64,000 nucleotides of DNA from Nocardioides nematodiphilus (lineage in GTDB: Bacteria; Actinomycetota; Actinomycetes; Propionibacteriales; Nocardioidaceae): assembly GCF_020216525.1 (NCBI RefSeq), contig NZ_JAIWOY010000005.1, positions 62,001 through 126,000 of the forward strand, written 5' to 3'. Below the pieces are notes generated by a model that worked only from the letters and a program-made list of their open reading frames with translations, was not told the origin of the DNA and did not search any database. Below are positions 8,948-17,350 of the stretch, piece by piece (position 1 is the first letter of the stretch; each line of letters begins with the position of its first letter). Made by a program: the position numbers and the translations under genes.

Positions 8948-11089
8948 ATGCCGGACGCCTCCTCCGTCGGTGGCTCGGTGCTGCGTGTCCTGCGGGCCCT
9001 GACCGCGATCCAGGCGCTCAGCGCCGGGATCTGCCTCGTCTATGCCGCTTCCGTCGAGCGGGCCGCACTCGCGGCCGCGCCCGCGACGATCGCGGTGCTC
9101 GTCGTCGCGCCGTGGGCGCTCGGGCTCCTCGGCCTGCTGGTGGTGCCCTCACGCAGCAGCGCGCTGCTGCGGCACTTCAACGTCGTCGCGGCGCTGTGGT
9201 TCGTCTTCAGCATCCTCGCGATCGTCATCGGCACGGCGCTCGGCGTCTGGCCGGCCATCGAGCCGCCGTGGCTGCTGGTCCAGTCGATCGCGGTCGCGGC
9301 GGCCTTCGCCGCCACCGGCTCGGGTGTCCTCGGCGCAGCGGTCACCACCGTGACCGTCCTCTGCGGCATCGAGGCGCTGCGTGCCCTCGACCGGGGGCTC
9401 ACGATCCCCGGCTTCATCGATGACGCCCACCTGATCTTCTTCGGCCTCATGACCGCGACGTTCGCCGAGTTCATCGCAGCGGCTCGGCGCCACGACGAGG
9501 CGGCGCGACGCGCCGCCGAAGCGGTGGCCGCGTCCGCGGCGGCCTCCGCCGGCCGTGCCGCCCGTGAGCAGATGGAGGCGCTGGTCCACGACGAGGTCTT
9601 CACCGCGCTGCTGCTCGGCAGCCAACGGCTCCCCGAGGCGGCCGGCCCCCAGGCGACCCGCGCGCTGGATCTGATCGGACGGGCGCAGTCGCCGGAGAGC
9701 CCCGACCGTACGGTCACGGAGGCGGTCTTCCTGGAGCAGCTCGACCGGACCATCCGCACGACCGCGCCCGCCGTGTTCGTCCATCGCGACCTGGAGGGCG
9801 CCCCGGCCCTGCCGGCGTACGTCGCCTCCGCGTTGATCGACGCCGTCGCGCAGGCGTTGGCGAACACCGCCAAGCACGCGCCGAGCGCCCAGGTCGACCT
9901 CAAGGTCGCGACCACGGCGGACGGCCTTCGCATCCAGGTGATCGACAACGGTCCGGGCTTCCACCCGCCGTCGGTGTCCCACCAGCGGATGGGCATCGCG
10001 GTGAGCATCCTCGGCCGGGTCAACGCGCTGCCGGGGGCAAGCGCTCGCGTCGTGTCGCAGCGGGGGCGGGGCACCGTGGTGACGCTCGCCTGGCTCGCGT
10101 CCCCCGACCGGACGCCGCGCGCCCAGCCGGTGGCCGGCGTCGGCGGGCGGATGCTGCGCGACATCCGGATCGGCATCGCCTTCTTCCTCCTCGGCCAGGC
10201 CGTCCTCGGCGTGCTCGCCCTCGCCAACGGCGCCCGTCCCGACGTCGTCGCGGTCGCCTATCTGGGCATCGCCGGCGGCATGCTCGTCCTGGACTGGCGA
10301 CACCTCGGCCGACCTACCCCCGTCCGCACGGCGGTCGCTGTCGGCTGTTGCTGGCTGGTGGGCTCCCTCGGGTGGGCGCCGGCCCCGCACAACGGCGAGG
10401 CGGCCGGCTGGTACCTGATCGGGATGGGCATCCTCGCCAGCGTCCTCGCGATCCGGGCGCGCCCGGCGTCGGCGGTGCTCGCCGTGGCGGGTGGGGTCGG
10501 ACTGGGCACCATGGGGCTGCTCGCCCGCGGTGCCACGGTGCTGCCCAACAACGCCACGTTCATCACCCCGGTGCTCGCGGTGGTGTGGACGCTGGTCTGC
10601 GTCTCCGCGTGGCGGGTGCTGCAGGCCCGGACGGCGCGCCTCGGCGCGGAGGAGCTCGTCGACCTCGACCACCGCGCGGCCGAGCGTGCCCGTCAGGAGA
10701 CGCTCGCCGCGAACGTCCGCGCCGTCACCCGGCTGGTCGCTCCGACCCTGACCACCCTCGCCTCCGCCACCGAGATCCCGCCGGAGCTGGCGCGGGAGTG
10801 CCGAGCCCTCGAGGGGCACCTGCGCGACGACTTCCGCGGCGGCCGGCTCGCCGCCCCGCCGCTGGTGGCAGCCGCCCGCGAGGCCCGGTTGCGCGGCGTC
10901 GATGTGGTCCTCCTCGATGACGGGCCCGACCGGGAGCTCCCGGAGGTGATCCTCGACGGCCTGCGGCACTGGATGGCCGAGGCGCTCGCCACGGCCGAGG
11001 GACGCTTCACCGGACGGATCCTGCCGAGCGGCCGTGAGCCGATCGCGACGGCGGTGACCCCGGACCTCGCGCTGGTCTACGAGCTCTGA
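8948..11089 (+). CDS. sensor histidine kinase with a second, kinase-less membrane module
   Basis: A 713-residue membrane protein. Residues about 1-170 hold several transmembrane helices. A coiled region with H214 (ALVHDEVFTALLL) resembles the dimerisation/phospho-acceptor helix. An ATPase domain at about 290-390 has the N box (ALANTAKHAP) and G1 box DNGPGF. After residue 400 a second set of membrane helices begins (GIAFFLLGQAVLG), followed by a 150-residue tail with no visible His or ATP-binding boxes but a similar helical pattern. NarL-partner kinases usually have only the first half. The layout looks like a duplication with decay of the second catalytic part. It partners the upstream response regulator. 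Confidence 0.85.
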   Translation: MPDASSVGGSVLRVLRALTAIQALSAGICLVYAASVERAALAAAPATIAVLVVAPWALGLLGLLVVPSRSSALLRHFNVVAALWFVFSILAIVIGTALGVWPAIEPPWLLVQSIAVAAAFAATGSGVLGAAVTTVTVLCGIEALRALDRGLTIPGFIDDAHLIFFGLMTATFAEFIAAARRHDEAARRAAEAVAASAAASAGRAAREQMEALVHDEVFTALLLGSQRLPEAAGPQATRALDLIGRAQSPESPDRTVTEAVFLEQLDRTIRTTAPAVFVHRDLEGAPALPAYVASALIDAVAQALANTAKHAPSAQVDLKVATTADGLRIQVIDNGPGFHPPSVSHQRMGIAVSILGRVNALPGASARVVSQRGRGTVVTLAWLASPDRTPRAQPVAGVGGRMLRDIRIGIAFFLLGQAVLGVLALANGARPDVVAVAYLGIAGGMLVLDWRHLGRPTPVRTAVAVGCCWLVGSLGWAPAPHNGEAAGWYLIGMGILASVLAIRARPASAVLAVAGGVGLGTMGLLARGATVLPNNATFITPVLAVVWTLVCVSAWRVLQARTARLGAEELVDLDHRAAERARQETLAANVRAVTRLVAPTLTTLASATEIPPELARECRALEGHLRDDFRGGRLAAPPLVAAAREARLRGVDVVLLDDGPDRELPEVILDGLRHWMAEALATAEGRFTGRILPSGREPIATAVTPDLALVYEL

Positions 11090-11213
11090 TCCGGCTCGCG
11101 CGGTGGATGCTGTCGCCCCCGCGACCCGGCCGTGGCAGGCGGCCGCCCGATGCGAGGGTCACCCCCCTTTTCCGTGGTTACGCCCGCCGTCGCCGTTCGG
11201 TAGGAATGACTGC

Positions 11214-11258
11214 AACGCTGGGCCGGTGACGCGTGTGGGGTGTCACCGACCCGGCGTT
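11214..11258. terminator. hairpin between kinase and galK
   Basis: A 17-bp stem (AACGCTGGGCCGGTGAC against GTCACCGACCCGGCGTT) with two G-U type mismatches and an 11-base loop, in the convergent gap of 177 bp. It can serve both strands. Confidence 0.6.
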
Positions 11259-11266
11259 GGTGCGTT

Positions 11267-12433
11267 CTAGCGATCCCTCCGCGCGCCGGCGCTCGGGGTG
11301 ACCGCGAAGATCTTCGGCTCCTTGAAGCCATGCTCGGCGAAGGCCGCGGTCACCTGGGCGGTGACCTCGCCGACCAGGTCGTCGGGCACCAACGCGATCG
11401 CGGAGCCGCCGAAGCCGCCGCCGGTGAGGCGGGCGCCCAGGGCTCCCGCGGCGACGGAGGTGTCGACCGCGACGTCGAGCTCGGGGACGCTGACCTCGAA
11501 GTCGTCGCGCTGCGAGACGTGCGAGGCGACCATGAGATCGCCGATGCCCGCGGCGCCGGTCGCATCGAGCACCGCGACCGTGTCGAGGACGCGCTGGTTC
11601 TCGGTGACGATGTGCCGCATCCGGAGATACGCCTCCTCGTCCATCCGCCCGCGCGCGGCCTCGAGGTCGGCGACGGCGACGTCGCGCAGCGCCTTTACGC
11701 CCAGCGCCGCCGCGGCCCGCTCGCACCCGGCGCGGCGCGAGGCGTAGCCGCCGTCGGCGTGCGCGTGCGTGACTCGGGTGTCGATCACCAGGATCGTGAG
11801 GCCGGCCTCGACCAGCCCGAGGGAGACCGTCCGGCTCTCACCGGTGCGGCAGTCGAGGAAGAGCGCCGCGTCCTCCTCGGAGAGCAGCGAGGCGGACTGG
11901 TCCAGGATCCCGGTCGGGGCGCCGACCACGTCGTTCTCGGCCAGGTGCGTCGCCCGGACGAGGTCCGGGCCGCTCAGCGCGAGCGCCCACTCGTCGTTGA
12001 GCGCGACCGCCAGCGAGCACTCCAGCGCCGCCGAGGACGAGAGGCCCGCGCCGGTCGGTACGTCGGAGACGAAGTACGCGTCGAAGCCGCGCGCGGCGTC
12101 CAGGGAGGCGCCGCCTGCGCTCATCACCTGGCCCAGGCCCCAGACCGTGCCGAAGGGGTAGGCCGACCAGCCGGCGACCGCGCCGGGGCCGACCTCGTCG
12201 AGCGTCGAGGTGCCGACCTCGTCGACCGAGGCCGACGCCACCCGGATCGTCCGGTCCGGGCGCAGCCCGACCGCGACCCAGGTGCGGTGGTCGATCGCGA
12301 AGGGCAGGACGAAGCCCTCGTTGTAGTCGGTGTGCTCGCCGATCAGGTTGACCCGCCCGGGCGCCGACCAGACGCCGTCGGCCGGCCGGCCGAAGGCGGT
12401 GGCGAAGCCCTCCAGGACACGCTCGATGCTCAT
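11267..12433 (-). CDS. galK: galactokinase
   Basis: A 388-residue GHMP kinase. The galactokinase signature GRVNLIGEHTDY is at 27-38 and the phosphate loop PTGAGLSSSAAL at 127-138. It phosphorylates D-galactose at C1 in the Leloir pathway. Its ATG overlaps the galT stop by four bases (ATGA), so it is the second gene of the galT-galK operon and shares the operator in front of galT. No galactose permease, epimerase or mutarotase lies nearby. Identification is secure. Confidence 0.96.
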   Translation of the reverse strand: MSIERVLEGFATAFGRPADGVWSAPGRVNLIGEHTDYNEGFVLPFAIDHRTWVAVGLRPDRTIRVASASVDEVGTSTLDEVGPGAVAGWSAYPFGTVWGLGQVMSAGGASLDAARGFDAYFVSDVPTGAGLSSSAALECSLAVALNDEWALALSGPDLVRATHLAENDVVGAPTGILDQSASLLSEEDAALFLDCRTGESRTVSLGLVEAGLTILVIDTRVTHAHADGGYASRRAGCERAAAALGVKALRDVAVADLEAARGRMDEEAYLRMRHIVTENQRVLDTVAVLDATGAAGIGDLMVASHVSQRDDFEVSVPELDVAVDTSVAAGALGARLTGGGFGGSAIALVPDDLVGEVTAQVTAAFAEHGFKEPKIFAVTPSAGARRDR

Positions 12434-13530
12434 GCGGGGCTCTCCTCGTCAGCGCGTGCGATCGCCGCACGCAGTCGTACCGCCTGGCTCTCCGGCGCGA
12501 TGTCCGCGACCCACGCTCCCATGGCGGCCTCGCTCCCGGCGAGATACTTCAGCTTGTCCTCGCCGCGTCGGGGAGACGTGAGCTGCAGGGTCAGGCGGAC
12601 CTGGTCGCGGTGGCTGCCGACGGGCGCCTGGTGCCAGGCGGCGATGTACGGGGTCGGGGTGTCGTAGAGCGCGTCCACCCCGCGCAGCAGCCGCAGGTAG
12701 AGGTGCGACAGCTCGTCGCGCTGCTCGGTCGACGTCGCGGCGAAGTCCGGCACGTGCCGGTGCGGCATCAGGTGCACCTCGATCGGCCAGCGCGCCGCGA
12801 ACGGGACGTACGCGGTCCAGTGCTCACCGGCGAGCACCACCCGCGGGCCGGCCTGCTCGAAGGCGAGCACGTCCGCGGCCAGGTCGCCGTCGTAGCGCTC
12901 GATCGTCTCGACCAGCCGCTGCGTCCTGGGGGTGACGTACGGGTAGGCGTAGATCTGCCCGTGCGGGTGCTGGAGGGTCACGCCGATCTCGGCGCCGCGG
13001 TTCTCGAACGGGAAAACCTGCGCGACGCCCGGCAGAGCGGACAGGGCCGCGGTCCGATCGGCCCACGCCTCGATCACCGTACGGGCACGGGAGCGGGTGA
13101 GGCTGCCGAACGACCCCTCGCGCTCGGGGCTGAAGCAGACCACCTCGCAGCGCCCGACCGCCGGCGCGGTCGCACCCAGGCCGATCGTGCGACTGTCGAC
13201 GACGTCCGCGCCCGGCACGGCGGCGAAGCTGGGGGAGCGGTTCTCGAAGACGACGACGTCGTAGTCGGACGGCACCTCGCTCGGGTTGCCCGGCTCCTGC
13301 GGCGCCAGCGGGTCGAGGGCCGGCATCACCACGCGGGTCTGGCGCGCGGTGGCGACCGAGACCCAGTCGCCGGTCAGCACGTCGAGGCGCATGTCGGCGG
13401 CCGGCGGGCGCGGCTCGAGCTCGCGCAGGTCCGGAGCGCGCTCGGGCGGGAGCGTCGAGCCAGCGTCGTCGAAGTAGTGCAGCTCGCGGCCGTCGGCGAG
13501 GCGGTAGGAGCGCTTTGTGATCGGGGTCAC
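12430..13530 (-). CDS. galT: galactose-1-phosphate uridylyltransferase
   Basis: A 366-residue protein with the active-site motif HPHGQ at 188-192, where the second His carries the uridylyl group. It exchanges UDP-glucose and galactose-1-phosphate for UDP-galactose and glucose-1-phosphate. The start is GTG at 13530; no ribosome site lies between it and the operator. A TAACAT box lies exactly six bases upstream, so the message is probably leaderless. First gene of the galT-galK operon. Confidence 0.96.
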   Translation of the reverse strand: MTPITKRSYRLADGRELHYFDDAGSTLPPERAPDLRELEPRPPAADMRLDVLTGDWVSVATARQTRVVMPALDPLAPQEPGNPSEVPSDYDVVVFENRSPSFAAVPGADVVDSRTIGLGATAPAVGRCEVVCFSPEREGSFGSLTRSRARTVIEAWADRTAALSALPGVAQVFPFENRGAEIGVTLQHPHGQIYAYPYVTPRTQRLVETIERYDGDLAADVLAFEQAGPRVVLAGEHWTAYVPFAARWPIEVHLMPHRHVPDFAATSTEQRDELSHLYLRLLRGVDALYDTPTPYIAAWHQAPVGSHRDQVRLTLQLTSPRRGEDKLKYLAGSEAAMGAWVADIAPESQAVRLRAAIARADEESPA

Positions 13531-13536
13531 GAGACA

Positions 13537-13551
13537 ATGTTAGCGCTAACA
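13537..13551 (-). promoter_or_regulatory. LacI-type operator overlapping the galT -10 box
   Basis: TGTTAGCGCTAACA (13538-13551) is a perfect 14-bp palindrome with the CG centre typical of LacI/GalR-family sites. On the minus strand its last bases plus the next form TAACAT (13542-13537), a -10 hexamer six bases before the GTG start. A bound repressor would cover the polymerase contact site. No gal regulator is encoded next to it. Confidence 0.8.
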
Positions 13552-13579
13552 CGCTCCGGTTCCCGCAACGGGGGTGGGC

Positions 13580-13989
13580 TCAGGCGCGCTGGCGCGCCCA
13601 CAGCGTGGTGCCGACCAGCAGTCCAGCGGCGGCGAGAGCGGTCGAGGCGACGTCGATGCGCACCTGCGTCGAGGTGTGGCGGCCGGTGACGCACCAGGTG
13701 GCGAAGTGCTCGCAGTTGTTGCGGAAGAGGCGGTACCCGCCCTCGCCGAGGTGCGACTCGGCACGCGCCAGCACGATCTCGGGCTCCGCGACGGAGGCCG
13801 ACGGATGGCGCCGTACGTGCAGGGTGCCGCCACGCAGGAACAGCTCGAGCGGCGAGCGCGCACCACCAGGGCGTCGTGCATCCGCCGGCCGGGCTCGCCC
13901 GCGAAGTGGATCGCGGTGCCGTCCCCGGCATCGATGCCGTGATGGGTGTACAGCCCTCGCGGGACGTAGATGTGGTCGCCGACAGCCAC
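13580..13989 (-). pseudogene. frameshifted LRAT/NlpC-P60-fold protein
   Basis: Read leftward from a GTG at 13989, six bases after a GGAGG ribosome site. The first frame gives GDHIYVPRGLYTHHGID with the catalytic His of the LRAT fold. The second frame gives the rest, including the conserved NCEHFATWCV with the catalytic Cys, followed by a hydrophobic C-terminal segment. The frames meet in a GC-rich run near 13866-13880 and differ by one base (-1). Either a base has been lost, or a -1 shift is used. Intact, it would be about 136 residues, a single-domain acyltransferase/amidase-like protein with a membrane tail. Confidence 0.7.
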
Positions 13990-14165
13990 GGTGCACCTCC
14001 CTGTGCGTCCGCCTCCGGCATCCGTGCCGGTGACCATCCATCGGCCGCCGTGCCGCCGACCTGACGACCGGGTCCGCCATTCTCTGGACAGCGGTTAAGC
14101 GATTCGGTGGTCGCGCTCCCACGACTTACCTTGGGGAGACAGTTCGTTCCTATGGGGGAAGCACG

Positions 14166-14621
14166 ATGGGCGTCATCATCGTCGGCGTCGACGGCTCCGA
14201 GCCGTCGGCCCAGGCCGCACTCGCGGCCGCGCGGCTGGCGTCCGCGCTCGGCTCGGAGCTTCGCGTGATCTGCGCCTACGGCCGCGGCGAGGAGCGCGAG
14301 GAGGAGTACGGCGAGTGGGCCTTCGGGTCCAGCGCGCGCGACGCGTCCGCCCTGTCCGGCGCCACCCGCGCGGCCGACGGCGCGATCGCCCGGATCCGCG
14401 CCTTCTACCCGCGTCTCAACGTCAGCGCGCACGCCACGAGTGGGCGGCCCGCCGCCGCGCTGCTCCTGGCCGCCGACCAGTTCGACGCCGAGCTGATCGT
14501 GGTCGGCAACAAGAACGTGCAGGGTGCCTCCCGGATCCTGGGCAGCGTGGCCAAGGAGGTCGCCAAGCGCGCCAGGTGCGACCTGTACGTCGCGCACACC
14601 ACGCGCCGCCCCGGAGTGTGA
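14166..14621 (+). CDS. universal stress protein (UspA family)
   Basis: A 151-residue single-domain protein. It opens with IIVGVDGSEPSAQAAL and closes with the ILGSVAKEVAKRARCDLYV segment. The nucleotide-loop region reads GNKNVQGASRILGS, where one glycine of the usual G-2x-G-9x-G-S pattern is Asn and the spacing is a residue short, so ATP binding is uncertain. Likely cytosolic. It is the intact paralogue of the truncated copy at 5047-5339. ATG 14166 has a GGGGGAA purine run upstream. Confidence 0.9.
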   Translation: MGVIIVGVDGSEPSAQAALAAARLASALGSELRVICAYGRGEEREEEYGEWAFGSSARDASALSGATRAADGAIARIRAFYPRLNVSAHATSGRPAAALLLAADQFDAELIVVGNKNVQGASRILGSVAKEVAKRARCDLYVAHTTRRPGV

Positions 14622-14678
14622 CCAAAGCCTGCCCGGGCCCCCGTACGCGCCAGTAACTTACGGCGTACGATGTGCGCC

Positions 14679-15818
14679 ATGAAGCGTGAGATCTACACCG
14701 AGGACCACGACGACTTCCGCTCCGCGGTCCGCACCTGGATCGAGCGGGACGTCCTTCCGCACACCGATGAGTACATCGAGGCCAAGGCGCTGCCGCGTGA
14801 GTTCTGGCTGAAGGCCGGCGAGAACGGCTTCCTCGGGCTCGCGCTCGACGAGGAGTACGGCGGGGCGGGCGACTTCCGCTTCAACGCCGTCCTCAACGAG
14901 GAGCTGGCCAAGGTCGGAGCCGCCTACCCGACCTGCGTGGGCATCCACGTCGATATCACGGCGCCCTACATCAACGAGCTCGGCACCCCGGAGCAGAAGG
15001 AGCGCTGGCTGCCCGGCGTCGCCTCCGGCGAGATCCTGCTCGCGATCGGCATGACGGAGCCGGGCGGTGGCTCCGACCTCGCCGCGCTCAAGACGACCGC
15101 CGTGCGCGACGGCGACGAGTGGGTCATCAACGGCTCGAAGACCTTCATCACCAACGGCTACTCCTGCGACCTGGTCATCGTCGCGGCGCGTACGGACCCG
15201 GAGAAGGGCGCCAAGGGCATCACCCTCTTCGCGGTGGAGACCACCAAGGAGGGCTTCAGCCGCGGCCGCAAGCTCGACAAGGTGGGCATGGAGGAGTCGG
15301 ACACCGCGGAGATGTTCTTCGAGAACGTCCGCGTCACCGACGCCGAGATCATCGGCCAGCTCAACATGGGCTTCATCCACATGATGCAGAAGCTCGCCCA
15401 GGAGCGGCTCTCCTGCTCGGTGGCCAACGTCGCGCACGCCAAGCAGATCCTCGCCGAGACGCTGCAGTACGCGAAGGACCGCCAGGCGTTCGGCCAGTCG
15501 ATCGGGAACTTCCAGCACAACAAGTTCCTGCTCGCCGAGCTCTTCACCAAGATCGAGGTCGCCGAGGCCTACGTCGACAAGTGCGTCGCGGCCCACGCCA
15601 CCGGCGACCTGTCCGCCGTCGAGGCGTCCAAGGCGAAGTACTGGTCCTCGCAGACGCAGTCCGAGGTGCTCGACCACTGCGTCCAGCTGCACGGTGGCTA
15701 CGGCTTCATGAACGAGTACCGCGTGGCCCGCGCCTGGCGCGACGCCCGCGTCACCAAGATCTGGGCCGGGTCCAACGAGATCATGAAGGAGATCATCGGC
15801 CGGGATCTGGGCCTCTGA
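14679..15818 (+). CDS. acyl-CoA dehydrogenase
   Basis: A 379-residue flavoprotein of the long-chain/isovaleryl-like branch. It shows MTEPGGGSD (125-133), the WVINGSKTFITNG segment, and E242 in QERLSC, where this branch keeps its catalytic base. The C-terminal motif is WAGSNEIMKEIIGR rather than the YEG form. It makes the alpha-beta double bond of acyl-CoA and passes electrons to ETF. I start at ATG 14679: TACGAT lies exactly seven bases upstream, a leaderless pattern. An in-frame ATG at 14670 would add three residues but overlaps that box. Confidence 0.92.
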   Translation: MKREIYTEDHDDFRSAVRTWIERDVLPHTDEYIEAKALPREFWLKAGENGFLGLALDEEYGGAGDFRFNAVLNEELAKVGAAYPTCVGIHVDITAPYINELGTPEQKERWLPGVASGEILLAIGMTEPGGGSDLAALKTTAVRDGDEWVINGSKTFITNGYSCDLVIVAARTDPEKGAKGITLFAVETTKEGFSRGRKLDKVGMEESDTAEMFFENVRVTDAEIIGQLNMGFIHMMQKLAQERLSCSVANVAHAKQILAETLQYAKDRQAFGQSIGNFQHNKFLLAELFTKIEVAEAYVDKCVAAHATGDLSAVEASKAKYWSSQTQSEVLDHCVQLHGGYGFMNEYRVARAWRDARVTKIWAGSNEIMKEIIGRDLGL

Positions 15819-15849
15819 TCGCGACTCAGCACAGGCTTGCCTGGTTTGC

Positions 15850-15880
15850 GGCCCATCGTCCCGAAGCGGGACGATGGGCC
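15850..15880. terminator. perfect 14-bp hairpin at the acyl-CoA dehydrogenase/VIT boundary
   Basis: GGCCCATCGTCCCG and CGGGACGATGGGCC pair fully around a 3-base loop. It lies 32 bp after the dehydrogenase stop and ends two bases before the chosen VIT start. No U-run follows, as is usual in high-GC actinobacteria. Confidence 0.6.
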
Positions 15881-15882
15881 GT

Positions 15883-16602
15883 ATGTCTGAGGTGACCGAT
15901 ATCCACGAGCACGCCCACGGTGACGTCGAGGGGCTGAGCAACCGACTCAACTGGTTGCGCGCGGGTGTCCTGGGCGCCAACGACGGCATCGTCTCGGTCG
16001 CCGGCCTGGTCATGGGTGTCGCCGGCGCGACGACCGACCGCACGAACATCCTCATCGCCGGCATCGCCGCGCTCGTCGCCGGCGCCCTGTCAATGGGGGC
16101 GGGCGAGTACGTCTCGGTGTCCACCCAGCGCGACGCCGAGCTGGCCATCATCGAGGCCGAGAAGCAGGACCTCGCGGCCATGCCCGACGAGGAGCTCGAC
16201 CACCTGACCGAGATCCTCCAGGGCAAGGGCCTCTCGTACGACGTCGCGCGCAGCGCCGCCGAGGAGCTCTCGAAGAAGGACGTGCTCCGCGCCCACGCCG
16301 AGTTCGAGTTCGGTCTGGACCTCGACGACGTCACGAACCCGTGGAACGCCGCCTTTGCCTCGATGATCGCCTTCACCGTCGGCGGCGTGCTGCCGATGCT
16401 GACGATCCTGCTGCCGACCCCGGCTCGCTACTACGTCACCGCGCTGGTCGTGGCGATCGCACTGGCGATCACTGGCTACTCCTCGGCGCGCTTCAGCAGC
16501 GCCCGTCCGATGCCCGCCGTGCTGCGCAACGTCGGCGGCGGCGTCTTCGCCATGGTGGTCACGCTCCTGATCGGTCGCCTGCTCGGCACCCAGATCGGCT
16601 GA
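15883..16602 (+). CDS. VIT1/CCC1-family metal transporter
   Basis: A 239-residue membrane protein. RAGVLGANDGIVSVAGLVMGVAGA forms the first helix with the family GANDGI-V motif, followed by a second helix with ALSMGAGEYVSVS. A charged stretch with many Glu residues (roughly 85-140) matches the cytosolic metal-binding part, then three C-terminal helices follow. Members move Fe2+ or Mn2+ across membranes. An ATG at 15874 lies inside the hairpin, so the ATG at 15883 is preferred. The stop overlaps the thpR start by one base. Confidence 0.88.
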   Translation: MSEVTDIHEHAHGDVEGLSNRLNWLRAGVLGANDGIVSVAGLVMGVAGATTDRTNILIAGIAALVAGALSMGAGEYVSVSTQRDAELAIIEAEKQDLAAMPDEELDHLTEILQGKGLSYDVARSAAEELSKKDVLRAHAEFEFGLDLDDVTNPWNAAFASMIAFTVGGVLPMLTILLPTPARYYVTALVVAIALAITGYSSARFSSARPMPAVLRNVGGGVFAMVVTLLIGRLLGTQIG

Positions 16603-17174
16603 TGCGGCTGTTCGTCGCCCTGATCCCGCCGCCCGCGGCGGAGGAGGACCTCGATGCCTTCTTGGAGGTACGCCGCTCGGCGGCCCCCTTCCGGTGGGCC
16701 CTCCCGGAGCAGCTGCACCTGACCCTCGCCTTCCTCGGTGACGTCCAGGAGTGGCGGCTCGACGAGCTGCTCGAGCGGCTGGCGCGCGGCGCAGCCCGCC
16801 GCGCCGCCTTCGAGCTGGCCATCGCCGGCGGCGGGGCCTTCCCGAACGTCGGCCGGGCGAAGGTGATCTGGGCCGGTCTGGACTGCGCCACCGGCGAGGG
16901 CGCTGTCGAGCTCGGCCGGCTCGCCACCGGTGCCCGTGCCGCGGCGGCGAAGAGCGGCATCGAGGTCGGCGGCGCCCGGTTCCGCCCCCACGTCACGGTG
17001 GCACGGCTCGGGGTGCCGGCGGAGGTGAGCGCGTGGGTGCGGCTGCTCGACACCTACCGCGGCCCGTCCTGGACGGCCGCGTCGATCTCCCTGGTCGAGT
17101 CACACCTCGGCGAGGGGCCGCGCGGCAGGCCTCGCTACGACGTGCTCGCCGACCTGCCGCTGGCTGGGCTGTAA
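16602..17174 (+). CDS. thpR: RNA 2',3'-cyclic phosphodiesterase
   Basis: A 190-residue 2H phosphoesterase of the LigT/ThpR family. Both catalytic HxTx motifs are present: HLTL at 39-42 and HVTV at 130-133. It opens 2',3'-cyclic phosphates of RNA to 2'-phosphates. ATG 16602 shares a base with the VIT stop. The TAA stop (17172-17174) is part of the first arm of the 68-bp palindrome, so the repeat abuts or supplies the end of this gene. Confidence 0.9.
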   Translation: MRLFVALIPPPAAEEDLDAFLEVRRSAAPFRWALPEQLHLTLAFLGDVQEWRLDELLERLARGAARRAAFELAIAGGGAFPNVGRAKVIWAGLDCATGEGAVELGRLATGARAAAAKSGIEVGGARFRPHVTVARLGVPAEVSAWVRLLDTYRGPSWTAASISLVESHLGEGPRGRPRYDVLADLPLAGL

Positions 17175-17238
17175 CGCGGTGTTACACCAGGTTCTGCGGT
17201 GCTGCAGCACCGCAGAACAACCTGTAACACCGCGTTAC
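17171..17238. repeat. 68-bp nested palindrome, copy A
   Basis: Outer arms GTAACGCGGTGTTACA (17171-17186) and TGTAACACCGCGTTAC (17223-17238) are perfect complements. An inner 26-bp perfect palindrome runs 17192-17217 with half-site TTCTGCGGTGCTG. Each outer arm also contains the dyad GTAAC-N5-GTTAC. It could extrude as a cruciform or fold as a long RNA hairpin. Copy B (18383-18450) has the same length and orientation and 63 of 68 identical bases. Confidence 0.95.
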
Positions 17239-17350
17239 AAGGGTCCGAAGGCGGCCGGATTCGATCCACAACCCCCTCGCGGGCTCGCTCCATCCACAGG
17301 CGCGCCCGGCACCGTTGCCCGATCTATCGCGCGCCGGGATCGTCCGTGAC

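Noticed and set aside
17315..17350. TTG start for the nuclease-fold protein
   Set aside because: The extra 12 residues are not part of the winged-helix domain and no ribosome site supports them.
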